Positions 33,208 to 41,017 of a stretch of 64,000 nt of DNA are shown here, piece after piece; positions within the stretch are counted from its first letter, which is position 1; each line of letters begins with the position of its first letter. The position numbers were made by a program, and so were the translations under genes. This DNA is from Duganella sp. Root336D2 (GTDB lineage Bacteria; Pseudomonadota; Gammaproteobacteria; Burkholderiales; Burkholderiaceae_D). Where the stretch lies: assembly GCF_001425005.1 (NCBI RefSeq), contig NZ_LMDB01000006.1, positions 1,238-65,237 on the forward strand, given 5' to 3'. The notes beneath the pieces were generated by a model. It saw only the letters and a list, made by a program, of their open reading frames with translations, made no database searches and had not been told where the DNA came from.

Positions 33208-33774
33208 CTATCGCTGTGCGGTCAAGGGACGTTCTCGGCTTGGCGCCAGCATCACGGTGGTATTCAAGTGCCCCAGGCCGGCCTGGGCGTCGACATTCTC
33301 GACGCGCACGCTATAGGCACCGCGCGCCAACGCGAAATTGCCAAGGCTGCGCGAACGCTGGTTGGCCCATTTGCTGGCCACGCACAAGGTATTGGCAGTG
33401 CGCGAATAGACCAGCGCATTGTCTGGCTTATGCCGTACTTCGACTTTGAATGCCATCGGGCGGCCAAAGCTGGCGCGCTCCTGCTTTGGCACTTTGGCGA
33501 GGTCGACGCCTTCGCCGCAATCTTCGACGCGGCGATCGCCGATGATCGACACGTCCTGCTTGCTCAGGGAATCGCCGGCAGGATTGCTCAGCTCAAGCAT
33601 CAGGTCGTATTTCAGGTCTACAGGCACTTCGACATCGGCCGTGACGACCGTGCCTGCCTCGCCAAGCTTCATCTGGACGTCTTTCATGAGCGGCGGGAAT
33701 TCACACAGCGCGACCGTCGCCATCGCCAAGCCGACAATGGGTTTGTGGCACAGGTTGTAGATGAATGGGCTCAT
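33208..33774 (-). CDS. Protein of unknown function, possibly DUF5625-like
   Basis: 188 residues. A hydrophobic N-terminus (PIVGLAMATVALC) may be an inefficient signal or membrane anchor; no proper lipobox is present. The body is beta-rich (VVTADVEVPVDLKYDLMLEL, MAFKVEVRH, AYSVRVENVD), similar in layout to DUF5625 proteins. It lies between the Sel1 gene (convergent, 6 bases) and a c-di-GMP gene on the same strand. Confidence 0.5.
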   Translation of the reverse strand: MSPFIYNLCHKPIVGLAMATVALCEFPPLMKDVQMKLGEAGTVVTADVEVPVDLKYDLMLELSNPAGDSLSKQDVSIIGDRRVEDCGEGVDLAKVPKQERASFGRPMAFKVEVRHKPDNALVYSRTANTLCVASKWANQRSRSLGNFALARGAYSVRVENVDAQAGLGHLNTTVMLAPSRERPLTAQR

Positions 33775-33788
33775 GAATTCAATATAGA

Positions 33789-35618
33789 CTACGCTCCTTG
33801 CGTTTGCATCCTGCGATCAAGGAAAAGGCTGTTGCCATGTATCTTTTTGGCCTGCTTCTTCGCATCGGCTGCGCTGGCTGCGATCTGGTGGTGCGAGTAA
33901 TACTGCTGCGGTTCGACGCGGATCACGCCGAGCGACAGGCTCATCAGCGAGTAGAAGACTTTCTTGCCCTGGCGGTCTTCACTGATATAGCCGCCGCGCT
34001 CACGGTCTTCGTTGCTGTAAAAGTCTGCAATGGCGATGGCGAAATCGTCCAGCACGGCGTGGCAGCGCTGCTCCCAGTCTTCGCTCTGGAACAGGATCAC
34101 GAAGTCGTCGCCGCCGATATGGCCGACGAAATCGCGGTTACGGTCGCCGTGCTTGGCCAGGATATGGCCTGTCAGCTGGATCACGTCGTCGCCGCGGCGA
34201 TAACCGTAGACATCGTTGAACGGCTTGAAGTGATCGAGGTCCACGTAGCAGACCCAAAACCGCGTTCCGCTCTCCAGCAGGCGGTCGATATGCTCATTGA
34301 TCGGGACGTTGCCCGGCAGCTGCGTCAGCGGATTGGCGTAGCGCGCGGCGTTGATCTGCATTTGCGTGATCTCGCGCATCAGGTCATGGCCGGTGCCCAT
34401 GCCGATGTAGCTGCCGTTTTCGGTGATGATGAAGCCATTGAACAAGTGGTGCGCGTCCGATTCGGCCATGCGGCAGGACAGGTCCTGCAGGCTGGTGTCG
34501 ACGTCTGCAATGATCGGTTTGGCATCCATGAAAAGAGTGCATGGCTTCTTGCCGTACAACTCGCGCTGGTAGGGGCGCGCGAAGTGGTCGATCATCTCAA
34601 AGCGCGATACCAGGCCAAGCGGGCGTCCGGCATCGACCACGGGAATGATCATCAGCCTGGGTTCGGCCATGAAGATTTCATAGACGTCGTTGTTGTTCAT
34701 GGACGGCGGCACTGCGCCCACGTCGTGCAGCAGCTTGCGGATAGACACGGCGTTTCTCTCGGCAGCGCGTTGCGGATAAACCGCCACGCCACGGCGGCCC
34801 AGTACCTTGACTACTTCAGCCGGCAGGGCCCGTGCCGGCTGGAGGTGCGGGCGGCCCAGGTGGTAACCCTGCCCATATGCGATGCCCAGGTCGCGCAGCA
34901 CCAGCAGCTCTGCTGCCTTTTCGATGCCTTCCGCGATGACCAGGGTATTGGACTTGTCGGCGATCTCCTGGATCGAGCGTACGAACTGCAGCTTGACGGG
35001 GTCATGGTCTATGCCCTGGATGAAGTGCATGTCGATCTTGACGAACTCCGGCCGCAGTTCGGACCACAGGCGCAGGCTGGAAAAGCCTTCGCCCAGGTCG
35101 TCGATCGCGATCTGGAATCCCATGTTCCGATAGTGCAGCACCGCTTCGCGCATCCGCTCGTAGTCGTAAGTCGGCTGGTTTTCGGTCAGTTCGATGATGA
35201 CGTTGGCGGGATTGAGGCCGAACTCGTGGATGTAGCCGAGGGTTTCGCCCTGGCTGCCATCGTGCTGGCGCACCAGCGATTCCGGGCTGACGTTCAGGAA
35301 CAGCTTGCCGGGCAGCTGCAGCTCGGCGAAGCGCTCCAGCACAATGCGCCGGCACAGGTATTCCACTTCGCGCGACAGGTTGTTGGCGCGCGCCAGGCGG
35401 AACAGGTTGAGCGGCGAATGCAGCGGGCTGTCCGACGGGCCTCGAATCAGGCCTTCGTACGCGATGATTTCGCCGCTTTGCATGTGGACGATGGGCTGGA
35501 ACAAGGCGTGCAGCTGGCGGCGCAGGATGATGTCCAGCAGGTGCTGGCCGAGCACGTCGTCTGTCGGTGGGCGCAGGTAGCTCACATTGTTGGGGAGGGC
35601 GGCGGTTGAAGTGCTCAC
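33789..35618 (-). CDS. EAL-CBS-GGDEF c-di-GMP signalling protein
   Basis: About 609 residues, soluble. An EAL domain comes first (about 20-260: LFQPIVHMQSGEIIAYEGLI, IIELTEN, IAIDDLGEGFSSL, VIAEGIE). A paired CBS module follows (about 310-440: MIIPVVDAGRPLGLVSRFEM), then a GGDEF domain with GGDDF (about 445-585). The EAL signature is EGL and the GGDEF one GGDDF; both are variants compatible with activity but not proof of it. CBS pairs usually bind adenine nucleotides. The frame is open to 35837, but that would run antisense into the next gene. A GTG at 35618 just before the EAL domain is preferred, though it lacks a ribosome-binding site. Confidence 0.8.
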   Translation of the reverse strand: MSTSTAALPNNVSYLRPPTDDVLGQHLLDIILRRQLHALFQPIVHMQSGEIIAYEGLIRGPSDSPLHSPLNLFRLARANNLSREVEYLCRRIVLERFAELQLPGKLFLNVSPESLVRQHDGSQGETLGYIHEFGLNPANVIIELTENQPTYDYERMREAVLHYRNMGFQIAIDDLGEGFSSLRLWSELRPEFVKIDMHFIQGIDHDPVKLQFVRSIQEIADKSNTLVIAEGIEKAAELLVLRDLGIAYGQGYHLGRPHLQPARALPAEVVKVLGRRGVAVYPQRAAERNAVSIRKLLHDVGAVPPSMNNNDVYEIFMAEPRLMIIPVVDAGRPLGLVSRFEMIDHFARPYQRELYGKKPCTLFMDAKPIIADVDTSLQDLSCRMAESDAHHLFNGFIITENGSYIGMGTGHDLMREITQMQINAARYANPLTQLPGNVPINEHIDRLLESGTRFWVCYVDLDHFKPFNDVYGYRRGDDVIQLTGHILAKHGDRNRDFVGHIGGDDFVILFQSEDWEQRCHAVLDDFAIAIADFYSNEDRERGGYISEDRQGKKVFYSLMSLSLGVIRVEPQQYYSHHQIAASAADAKKQAKKIHGNSLFLDRRMQTQGA

Positions 35619-35736
35619 GATGGCGGTCGCAGAAATGGCAACGTCATGATTCTGTGTCGCAATTGTGACAGCATGATGAACGCCGGAAACACTTTTTGGC
35701 GTTACAATAAGCTTTCCACGTCCTTGAACGAGAACG

Positions 35737-36372
35737 ATGCCGAGCCAGTCCCTGATCCGTTGCGCTGCGTTGGCGGCGCTATGCTTTTCCAGTGCCGCCG
35801 CTGCTGCCGGCGGGATAAGCGTGCACGTAGCTGACATCAGTGGAAAACCGGTGCCCGACGCCGTGGTTTACCTGGAGGCGGATGGCGGGCAGCCGCTGCC
35901 CAAGCCGCAGAAGGCAGGCGAGATCAGCCAGAAGGGATTGAAGTTCATTCCCCTGGTGACGGTGATACAGACCGGCAGCAAGATCTACTTCCCGAATAAC
36001 GACAAGGTGCGGCACCATATCTATTCGTTTTCCTCGCCGCACAAATTCGACCAGAAGCTGTATTCCGGTACTACGGCCGACCCGCAGACGTTTGACAAGC
36101 CGGGCACCGTGGTCCTTGGCTGCAATATCCACGACAAAATGATCGCATATGTGCGTATCGTCGATACGCCATATTTCGGCAAGACCGATGCCGCCGGCGA
36201 TGTGGTCGTGGAAGCTCCTGCCGGAAAATACACGCTGAAGGCCTGGCATCCCGATATAGTGGGCGGCAACGCGCAGGAGCAGGTGCTGCGCCTGGGCGAG
36301 GGCACGGCCAGCGCCAGTTTCAAATTCTCGTTGAAGCCACCATCAACCGAACCGGACGCGCAAGCCTACTGA
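35737..36372 (+). CDS. Periplasmic cupredoxin-like protein
   Basis: 211 residues with a signal peptide (CAALAALCFSSAAAAAGG). The cupredoxin part has possible blue-copper ligands: His in VRHHIYSF, and Cys, His and Met in GCNIHDKMIAYVRI. A carboxypeptidase-regulatory-like beta domain ends the protein (TDAAGDVVVEAPAGKYTLKA). These are often annotated as methylamine-utilisation proteins, but no amine dehydrogenase is near. Its stop is 4 bases before a membrane GGDEF/EAL gene, so it may report copper or redox state to that sensor. A TACAAT at 35703-35708 is a likely -10. Confidence 0.75.
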   Translation: MPSQSLIRCAALAALCFSSAAAAAGGISVHVADISGKPVPDAVVYLEADGGQPLPKPQKAGEISQKGLKFIPLVTVIQTGSKIYFPNNDKVRHHIYSFSSPHKFDQKLYSGTTADPQTFDKPGTVVLGCNIHDKMIAYVRIVDTPYFGKTDAAGDVVVEAPAGKYTLKAWHPDIVGGNAQEQVLRLGEGTASASFKFSLKPPSTEPDAQAY

Positions 36373-36376
36373 CACC

Positions 36377-38752
36377 ATGCGATTCCGCAGCCTCGAAAGC
36401 CGTATCGTCACGTTGTTCCTCGTGCTGCTGATCGTGGTGCAGCTCGTGGGTTTGATCGTGATCCAGCGCGGCATCGATAGCAATGCCCGCGCTGCGATTG
36501 CCTCAGAACTGGTCAACGGCAGCAAGGTTTTCGCGCGCCTGATGGACCAGAACGCGCAGAACCTGCGCAATGGAGCGCGTCTGCTGTCGCGCGATGCAGG
36601 CTTCCTGTCGGCGATAGGCAATACCGACGACGACGACCGCGCCACCATCGAATCGGCGCTCGCCAACCATGGCCGCCGTATCAAGGCTGCAATGACAATG
36701 CTGGTCAGCCCGGAACGCAAGGTTGTCGCATCGACCAGCGATGCACAGGCGGCGGGGCTGGAGCACATGGTGATCGCCATGCTGGACAAGGCGGAACAGG
36801 AAGATGGCGCGAATGGGGTAGCCATCGTTGAACGGCTGCCATACCAGGTTGTCGTTGTGCCCGTGAAAGCACCGGTAACCATCGGCTTCGTGGTAATGAC
36901 ATTCCCGCTGGATGAACGCCTGGCGCGGGACATGCAGGAAACCACCGCGCTGCAAACCCTGCTGCTGACGCGCGACGCGAACAGGCGCTGGCTCCCGGTG
37001 GCATCCAGCCTGGGGCCTGCCGCGGTCGAACGCATCATGTTGCAATTGCAAGGCATGGGTGCCTTGCCCACCGAAGCCTTCGACGTCGACATTGGCGGCG
37101 ACAAGCTCAGTGTGCACGTGACGAAGATTGGCGAGGACGACGGCAATGCCGCGGTGGCAATGCTGGGCCGCTCTATCGACGAAGCCACTGCGGAATATTC
37201 ACGCCTGGAGCGCTGGCTGCTTGGCCTGACCGTGGCCGGCATGATCGTCTGCGTGATTGCCAGCGTGGTCACTGCCAAGCGCATCGCGCAGCCGCTGCGC
37301 CAGTTGGCCGATACCGCCAAAAAGCTGGAGCAGGGCGATTACAAGGTGGATATCGGATCGTCGCGCGCCGATGAAATCGGTGAACTGGCGCACGCCTTCG
37401 GCAGCATGCGCGACGGTATCGCCAAGCGCGAGCAGGAAATCCGCCGCCTGGCATACTGGGACCCGCTGACCAACCTGCCGAATCGTGCACAGTTCCTGCT
37501 GTTGTTGAATGACGCAATCGGTGAGGCGCGCAAGCGCGGCGGTTCGGTCTATGTGCTGATGATGGACCTTGACCGCTTCAAGCACGTGAACGACGTGATG
37601 GGCCACAGTTTTGGCGATGCCCTGCTGAAGCAGGTTGCCGGGCGGTTGCTGCAGAAGCTGGCCAACCGCCGCCACCCGGCCCAGGTGGCGCGCCTGGGCG
37701 GCGATGAATTTGCAGTCCTGCTGCCGAGCTCGGACCTGGACCAGGCGGTGGTGGTTGCGGCCGAGATCCTGCAGGTGCTGGAATCGCCGCTATCGCTGGA
37801 CGAGCAGATGGTTGACATCGGCGCCGGCATCGGCATCGCAGGTTTCCCTGACAATGGGCTGGATGGCGAAGAACTGCTGGGCAAGTCGGAGATCGCCATG
37901 TACACGGCCAAGCAGCGCAACGAAGGCGCTGTGGTCTATGAAGACGCAATCGATAAGGGCAGTCAGCAAAGCCTGTCGCTGCTGACGGAGTTGCGCCGGG
38001 CCGTGGAGAACAATGAACTGCGCCTGTTCGTGCAGCCGAAGATGACGCTGGCCACTGGCCACGTGATCGGCATGGAGGCGCTGGTGCGCTGGCAGCATCC
38101 GCTGCGCGGTAATGTCTTCCCCGACCAGTTCATCCCCTTTGCCGAGCAGACTGGTTTTATCCGGGTGATTACCCACTGGGTGCTGGAGCGTTCAGCGGAG
38201 CTGTGCCACGAACTGGCGCAGCGCGGCATCCACCTGAAGGTGTCTGTCAACCTTTCCACGCGCGACCTGCTGGACCAGGAATTGCCGTTCAAGTTCGGCG
38301 AAATCTTCATGCGCCACCATGTTTCGCCGGGCGCTTTCTGCCTGGAGATCACCGAGAGCGCAATCATGGACGACCCGGTGCGCGCCCAGCAAACCCTGGA
38401 ACGCTTGCACAGCATGGGATGCGATCTTTCGATTGACGATTTCGGCACAGGATATTCCTCGCTGGCCTACCTGAAGCGCTTGCCGGTCGACGAACTGAAA
38501 ATTGATAAATCGTTTGTACTGAACATGGTGAATGACGTGGGCGACGCCAAAATCGTGCGCTCCACCATCGACCTTGGCCACAATATGGGCCTGCGCGTTG
38601 TCGCCGAGGGCATCGAGAGCGAGGCCGCCTGGAACATCCTGGCGGAGATGGGCTGCGACCAGGGCCAGGGCTACTACATGAGCCGCCCGATGCCGGCCGG
38701 CGAACTGGCAAGCTGGGTCGAGAACTGGAAAGCATCCGCATTGGCCGAATAA
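36377..38752 (+). CDS. Membrane GGDEF-EAL c-di-GMP protein with periplasmic sensor
   Basis: 791 residues: first membrane helix (IVTLFLVLLIVVQLVGLIVI), a periplasmic sensor region of about 240 residues, second helix (LLGLTVAGMIVCVIASVV), HAMP, a canonical GGDEF (residues 441-445) and an EAL domain (EAL at 567-569, then LEITESAIMDD, DDFGTGYSSLAYL, VVAEGIES). Both catalytic motifs look intact, so it could make or break c-di-GMP depending on the signal. The coupled upstream gene makes a periplasmic cupredoxin, a likely partner for the sensor region. Confidence 0.85.
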   Translation: MRFRSLESRIVTLFLVLLIVVQLVGLIVIQRGIDSNARAAIASELVNGSKVFARLMDQNAQNLRNGARLLSRDAGFLSAIGNTDDDDRATIESALANHGRRIKAAMTMLVSPERKVVASTSDAQAAGLEHMVIAMLDKAEQEDGANGVAIVERLPYQVVVVPVKAPVTIGFVVMTFPLDERLARDMQETTALQTLLLTRDANRRWLPVASSLGPAAVERIMLQLQGMGALPTEAFDVDIGGDKLSVHVTKIGEDDGNAAVAMLGRSIDEATAEYSRLERWLLGLTVAGMIVCVIASVVTAKRIAQPLRQLADTAKKLEQGDYKVDIGSSRADEIGELAHAFGSMRDGIAKREQEIRRLAYWDPLTNLPNRAQFLLLLNDAIGEARKRGGSVYVLMMDLDRFKHVNDVMGHSFGDALLKQVAGRLLQKLANRRHPAQVARLGGDEFAVLLPSSDLDQAVVVAAEILQVLESPLSLDEQMVDIGAGIGIAGFPDNGLDGEELLGKSEIAMYTAKQRNEGAVVYEDAIDKGSQQSLSLLTELRRAVENNELRLFVQPKMTLATGHVIGMEALVRWQHPLRGNVFPDQFIPFAEQTGFIRVITHWVLERSAELCHELAQRGIHLKVSVNLSTRDLLDQELPFKFGEIFMRHHVSPGAFCLEITESAIMDDPVRAQQTLERLHSMGCDLSIDDFGTGYSSLAYLKRLPVDELKIDKSFVLNMVNDVGDAKIVRSTIDLGHNMGLRVVAEGIESEAAWNILAEMGCDQGQGYYMSRPMPAGELASWVENWKASALAE

Positions 38753-38799
38753 TAGCTGGCGCCGAAGGCTTCGGAGAGTTACTTATTTGCTAAAGTTCA

Positions 38800-38826
38800 A
38801 GTTATGATCGCTGCCGCATCATAACT
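38800..38826. promoter_or_regulatory. Inverted repeat over the promoter of the prolyl oligopeptidase gene
   Basis: Perfect 9-bp arms AGTTATGAT and ATCATAACT around a 9-base loop. The left arm contains TATGAT (38803-38808), a good -10, so the start would lie in the loop and the right arm in the leader. It could be an operator. Upstream, CCGAAGGCTTCGG (near 38762) is a short hairpin without a proper T run. Confidence 0.4.
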
Positions 38827-38842
38827 ACTCTACGGACGACAC

Positions 38843-41014
38843 ATGCCATTCAAGCGCGCCACACTCGCACTTTCCTTGCTCGCAGCCTTCTCCGCACCAG
38901 CCTTTGCCCAGACCTGCCCGGCAGGTGCTGCGGCGGTGACTTATCCAGCTTCCAAAAAGATCGACCAGCAGGACAACTACCACGGCACCATGGTCGCCGA
39001 CCCATACCGCTGGCTGGAGGACGCCAACAGCGACGAGACCAAGGCCTGGGTGGTGGAGCAGAACAAGGTAACGCAATCGTGGCTGGGCCAGATTCCGGAA
39101 CGCGAAGCGATCAAGGCGCGCCTGACCAGGCTGTGGAACTACGAACGCTATGGCGTGCCATCGAAGAAGGGCGGCCGCTACTTCTACAGCCGCAACGACG
39201 GCCTGCAGAACCAGGCGGTCCTGTACACCGCCAAGACCCTGTCCGAAACCCCGCGCGTGCTGCTCGACCCGAATACCCTGGCTGCTGACGGCACCGTGGC
39301 GCTGGCCGGCACCGCCGTGAGCCCGAACGGCAAATTCCTGGCGTACAGCACCGCCGCTTCCGGCTCCGACTGGAACGAGATCAAGGTTCGTGATATCGCG
39401 ACCGGCAAGGATATGGCCGACCATATCAAGTGGGTCAAGTTCTCCAATACTGCCTGGGCCGCGGACGGTTCCGGCTTCTACTACAGCCGCTACGACGAGC
39501 CGACCGAAGAAAGCAAGCTGGCCGGTGTGAACTACTTCCAGAAAGTCTACTTCCACAAACTGGGAACCCAGCAGATCGCCGACGCGCTTGTCTACCATCG
39601 TCCGGACCAGAAAGAATGGGGCTTCGGCGCCGAAGTAACCGACGATGGCCGCTATCTGGTGATCAACGGTTCGCACGGCACTGAAGCCAGGAACCGCGTC
39701 TTCATCAAGGACCTGAAAGCCAGGGACGCGCAGGTAGTCGGCCTGCTCGAGGCGTTCGATGCCTCGTACAATTTTATCGACAATGAAGGTCCTGTGTTCT
39801 ACTTCATGACCGACAAGAACGCACCGCGCTCGCGCATCATCGCGATCGATATCCGCAAGCCAGGCATCGAGAACTGGAAGGAAATCGTTCCCGAGACGCA
39901 GCAAACGCTGACCGGCGCCAGCATCGTCAACAAGCAGCTGGTGCTTAACTACCTGAGCGATGCGCACAGCGCCGTCAAGGTGGTCGACCTGAAAGGCAAG
40001 CCTGTACGCGAGGTTGCGCTGCCGGGCCTGGGCACTGCTTCCGGTTTCGGCGGCAAGGCGACCGATACCGAGACGTTCTACTCCTATACCAGTTTCACTA
40101 CCCCGGCCACGATCTACCGCCTGGACCTGAAGAGCGGCAAATCCAGCGTTTATCGCCAGCCTAAGGTGGACTTTGACCCGAGCGCCTTTGACACGCGCCA
40201 GGAATTCTTCACCAGCAAAGACGGTACCAAGGTCCCGATGTTCATCGTGTTCAAAAAGGGCATGAAACTGGACGGCAGCAATCCGACCTACCTGTACGGC
40301 TACGGCGGCTTCAATATTTCGCTGACCCCAAGCTTCTCCGTCTCCAACCTGGCATGGGTTGAAATGGGCGGCGTGTACGTGGTGGCCAACCTGCGTGGCG
40401 GCGGCGAGTACGGCGAAGCCTGGCACAAGGCCGGCACCAAGCTGCAGAAACAGAACGTGTTCGATGACTTTATCGGCGCGGCCGAATGGCTGGTCGCAAA
40501 CAACGTGACATCGCCAGCCAAGCTGTCCATCGGCGGCGGTTCCAACGGCGGCCTGCTGGTTGGCGCAGCGATGACGCAGCGTCCGGACCTGTTCGGCGCG
40601 GCGGTGCCGGCGGTCGGGGTGATGGACATGCTGCGCTTCCAGAAGTTCACCATCGGCTGGGCATGGGCATCGGACTACGGTTCGTCCGACAACGCGGAAG
40701 AATTCAAGGCCCTGGTCAAGTACTCGCCGCTGCACAACTTGAAGCAGGGCGGCTGTTACCCGGCCATTATGGTCATGACCGCCGACCATGACGACCGCGT
40801 AGTGCCAGCCCACAGCTTCAAGTTCGCCGCCGCCGCACAGGCTGCGCAAGCCGGCGCAGCACCGATCCTGATCCGTATCGACTCGAAGGCCGGCCACGGC
40901 GCCGGCAAGCCGACGACGAAGCAGATCGAGGAAGTGGCTGACCGTTGGGGTTTCCTGACCCGCGCACTGGACATGCATCCGGCAGCACCGGCAACCGCTG
41001 CCGGCGGCCAGTAA
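38843..41014 (+). CDS. Prolyl oligopeptidase, S9A family, secreted
   Basis: 723 residues with a signal peptide (LALSLLAAFSAPAFA). A seven-blade propeller region (about 60-470) begins with DPYRWLEDANSDETKAWV. The alpha/beta-hydrolase domain has nucleophile Ser567 in GGGSNGGLL, the Asp in DHDDRVVP and His685 in AGHGAG. It cleaves short peptides after proline in the periplasm. Length and motifs match the family. It is followed 3 bases later by a metalloprotease gene, so the two probably act together in peptide use. Confidence 0.9.
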   Translation: MPFKRATLALSLLAAFSAPAFAQTCPAGAAAVTYPASKKIDQQDNYHGTMVADPYRWLEDANSDETKAWVVEQNKVTQSWLGQIPEREAIKARLTRLWNYERYGVPSKKGGRYFYSRNDGLQNQAVLYTAKTLSETPRVLLDPNTLAADGTVALAGTAVSPNGKFLAYSTAASGSDWNEIKVRDIATGKDMADHIKWVKFSNTAWAADGSGFYYSRYDEPTEESKLAGVNYFQKVYFHKLGTQQIADALVYHRPDQKEWGFGAEVTDDGRYLVINGSHGTEARNRVFIKDLKARDAQVVGLLEAFDASYNFIDNEGPVFYFMTDKNAPRSRIIAIDIRKPGIENWKEIVPETQQTLTGASIVNKQLVLNYLSDAHSAVKVVDLKGKPVREVALPGLGTASGFGGKATDTETFYSYTSFTTPATIYRLDLKSGKSSVYRQPKVDFDPSAFDTRQEFFTSKDGTKVPMFIVFKKGMKLDGSNPTYLYGYGGFNISLTPSFSVSNLAWVEMGGVYVVANLRGGGEYGEAWHKAGTKLQKQNVFDDFIGAAEWLVANNVTSPAKLSIGGGSNGGLLVGAAMTQRPDLFGAAVPAVGVMDMLRFQKFTIGWAWASDYGSSDNAEEFKALVKYSPLHNLKQGGCYPAIMVMTADHDDRVVPAHSFKFAAAAQAAQAGAAPILIRIDSKAGHGAGKPTTKQIEEVADRWGFLTRALDMHPAAPATAAGGQ

Positions 41015-41017
41015 GCC

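Noticed and set aside
33798-35609. A 603-codon plus-strand frame opposite the EAL-CBS-GGDEF gene
   Set aside because: Shadow of a clearly domain-bearing gene; no start signals or recognisable motifs.
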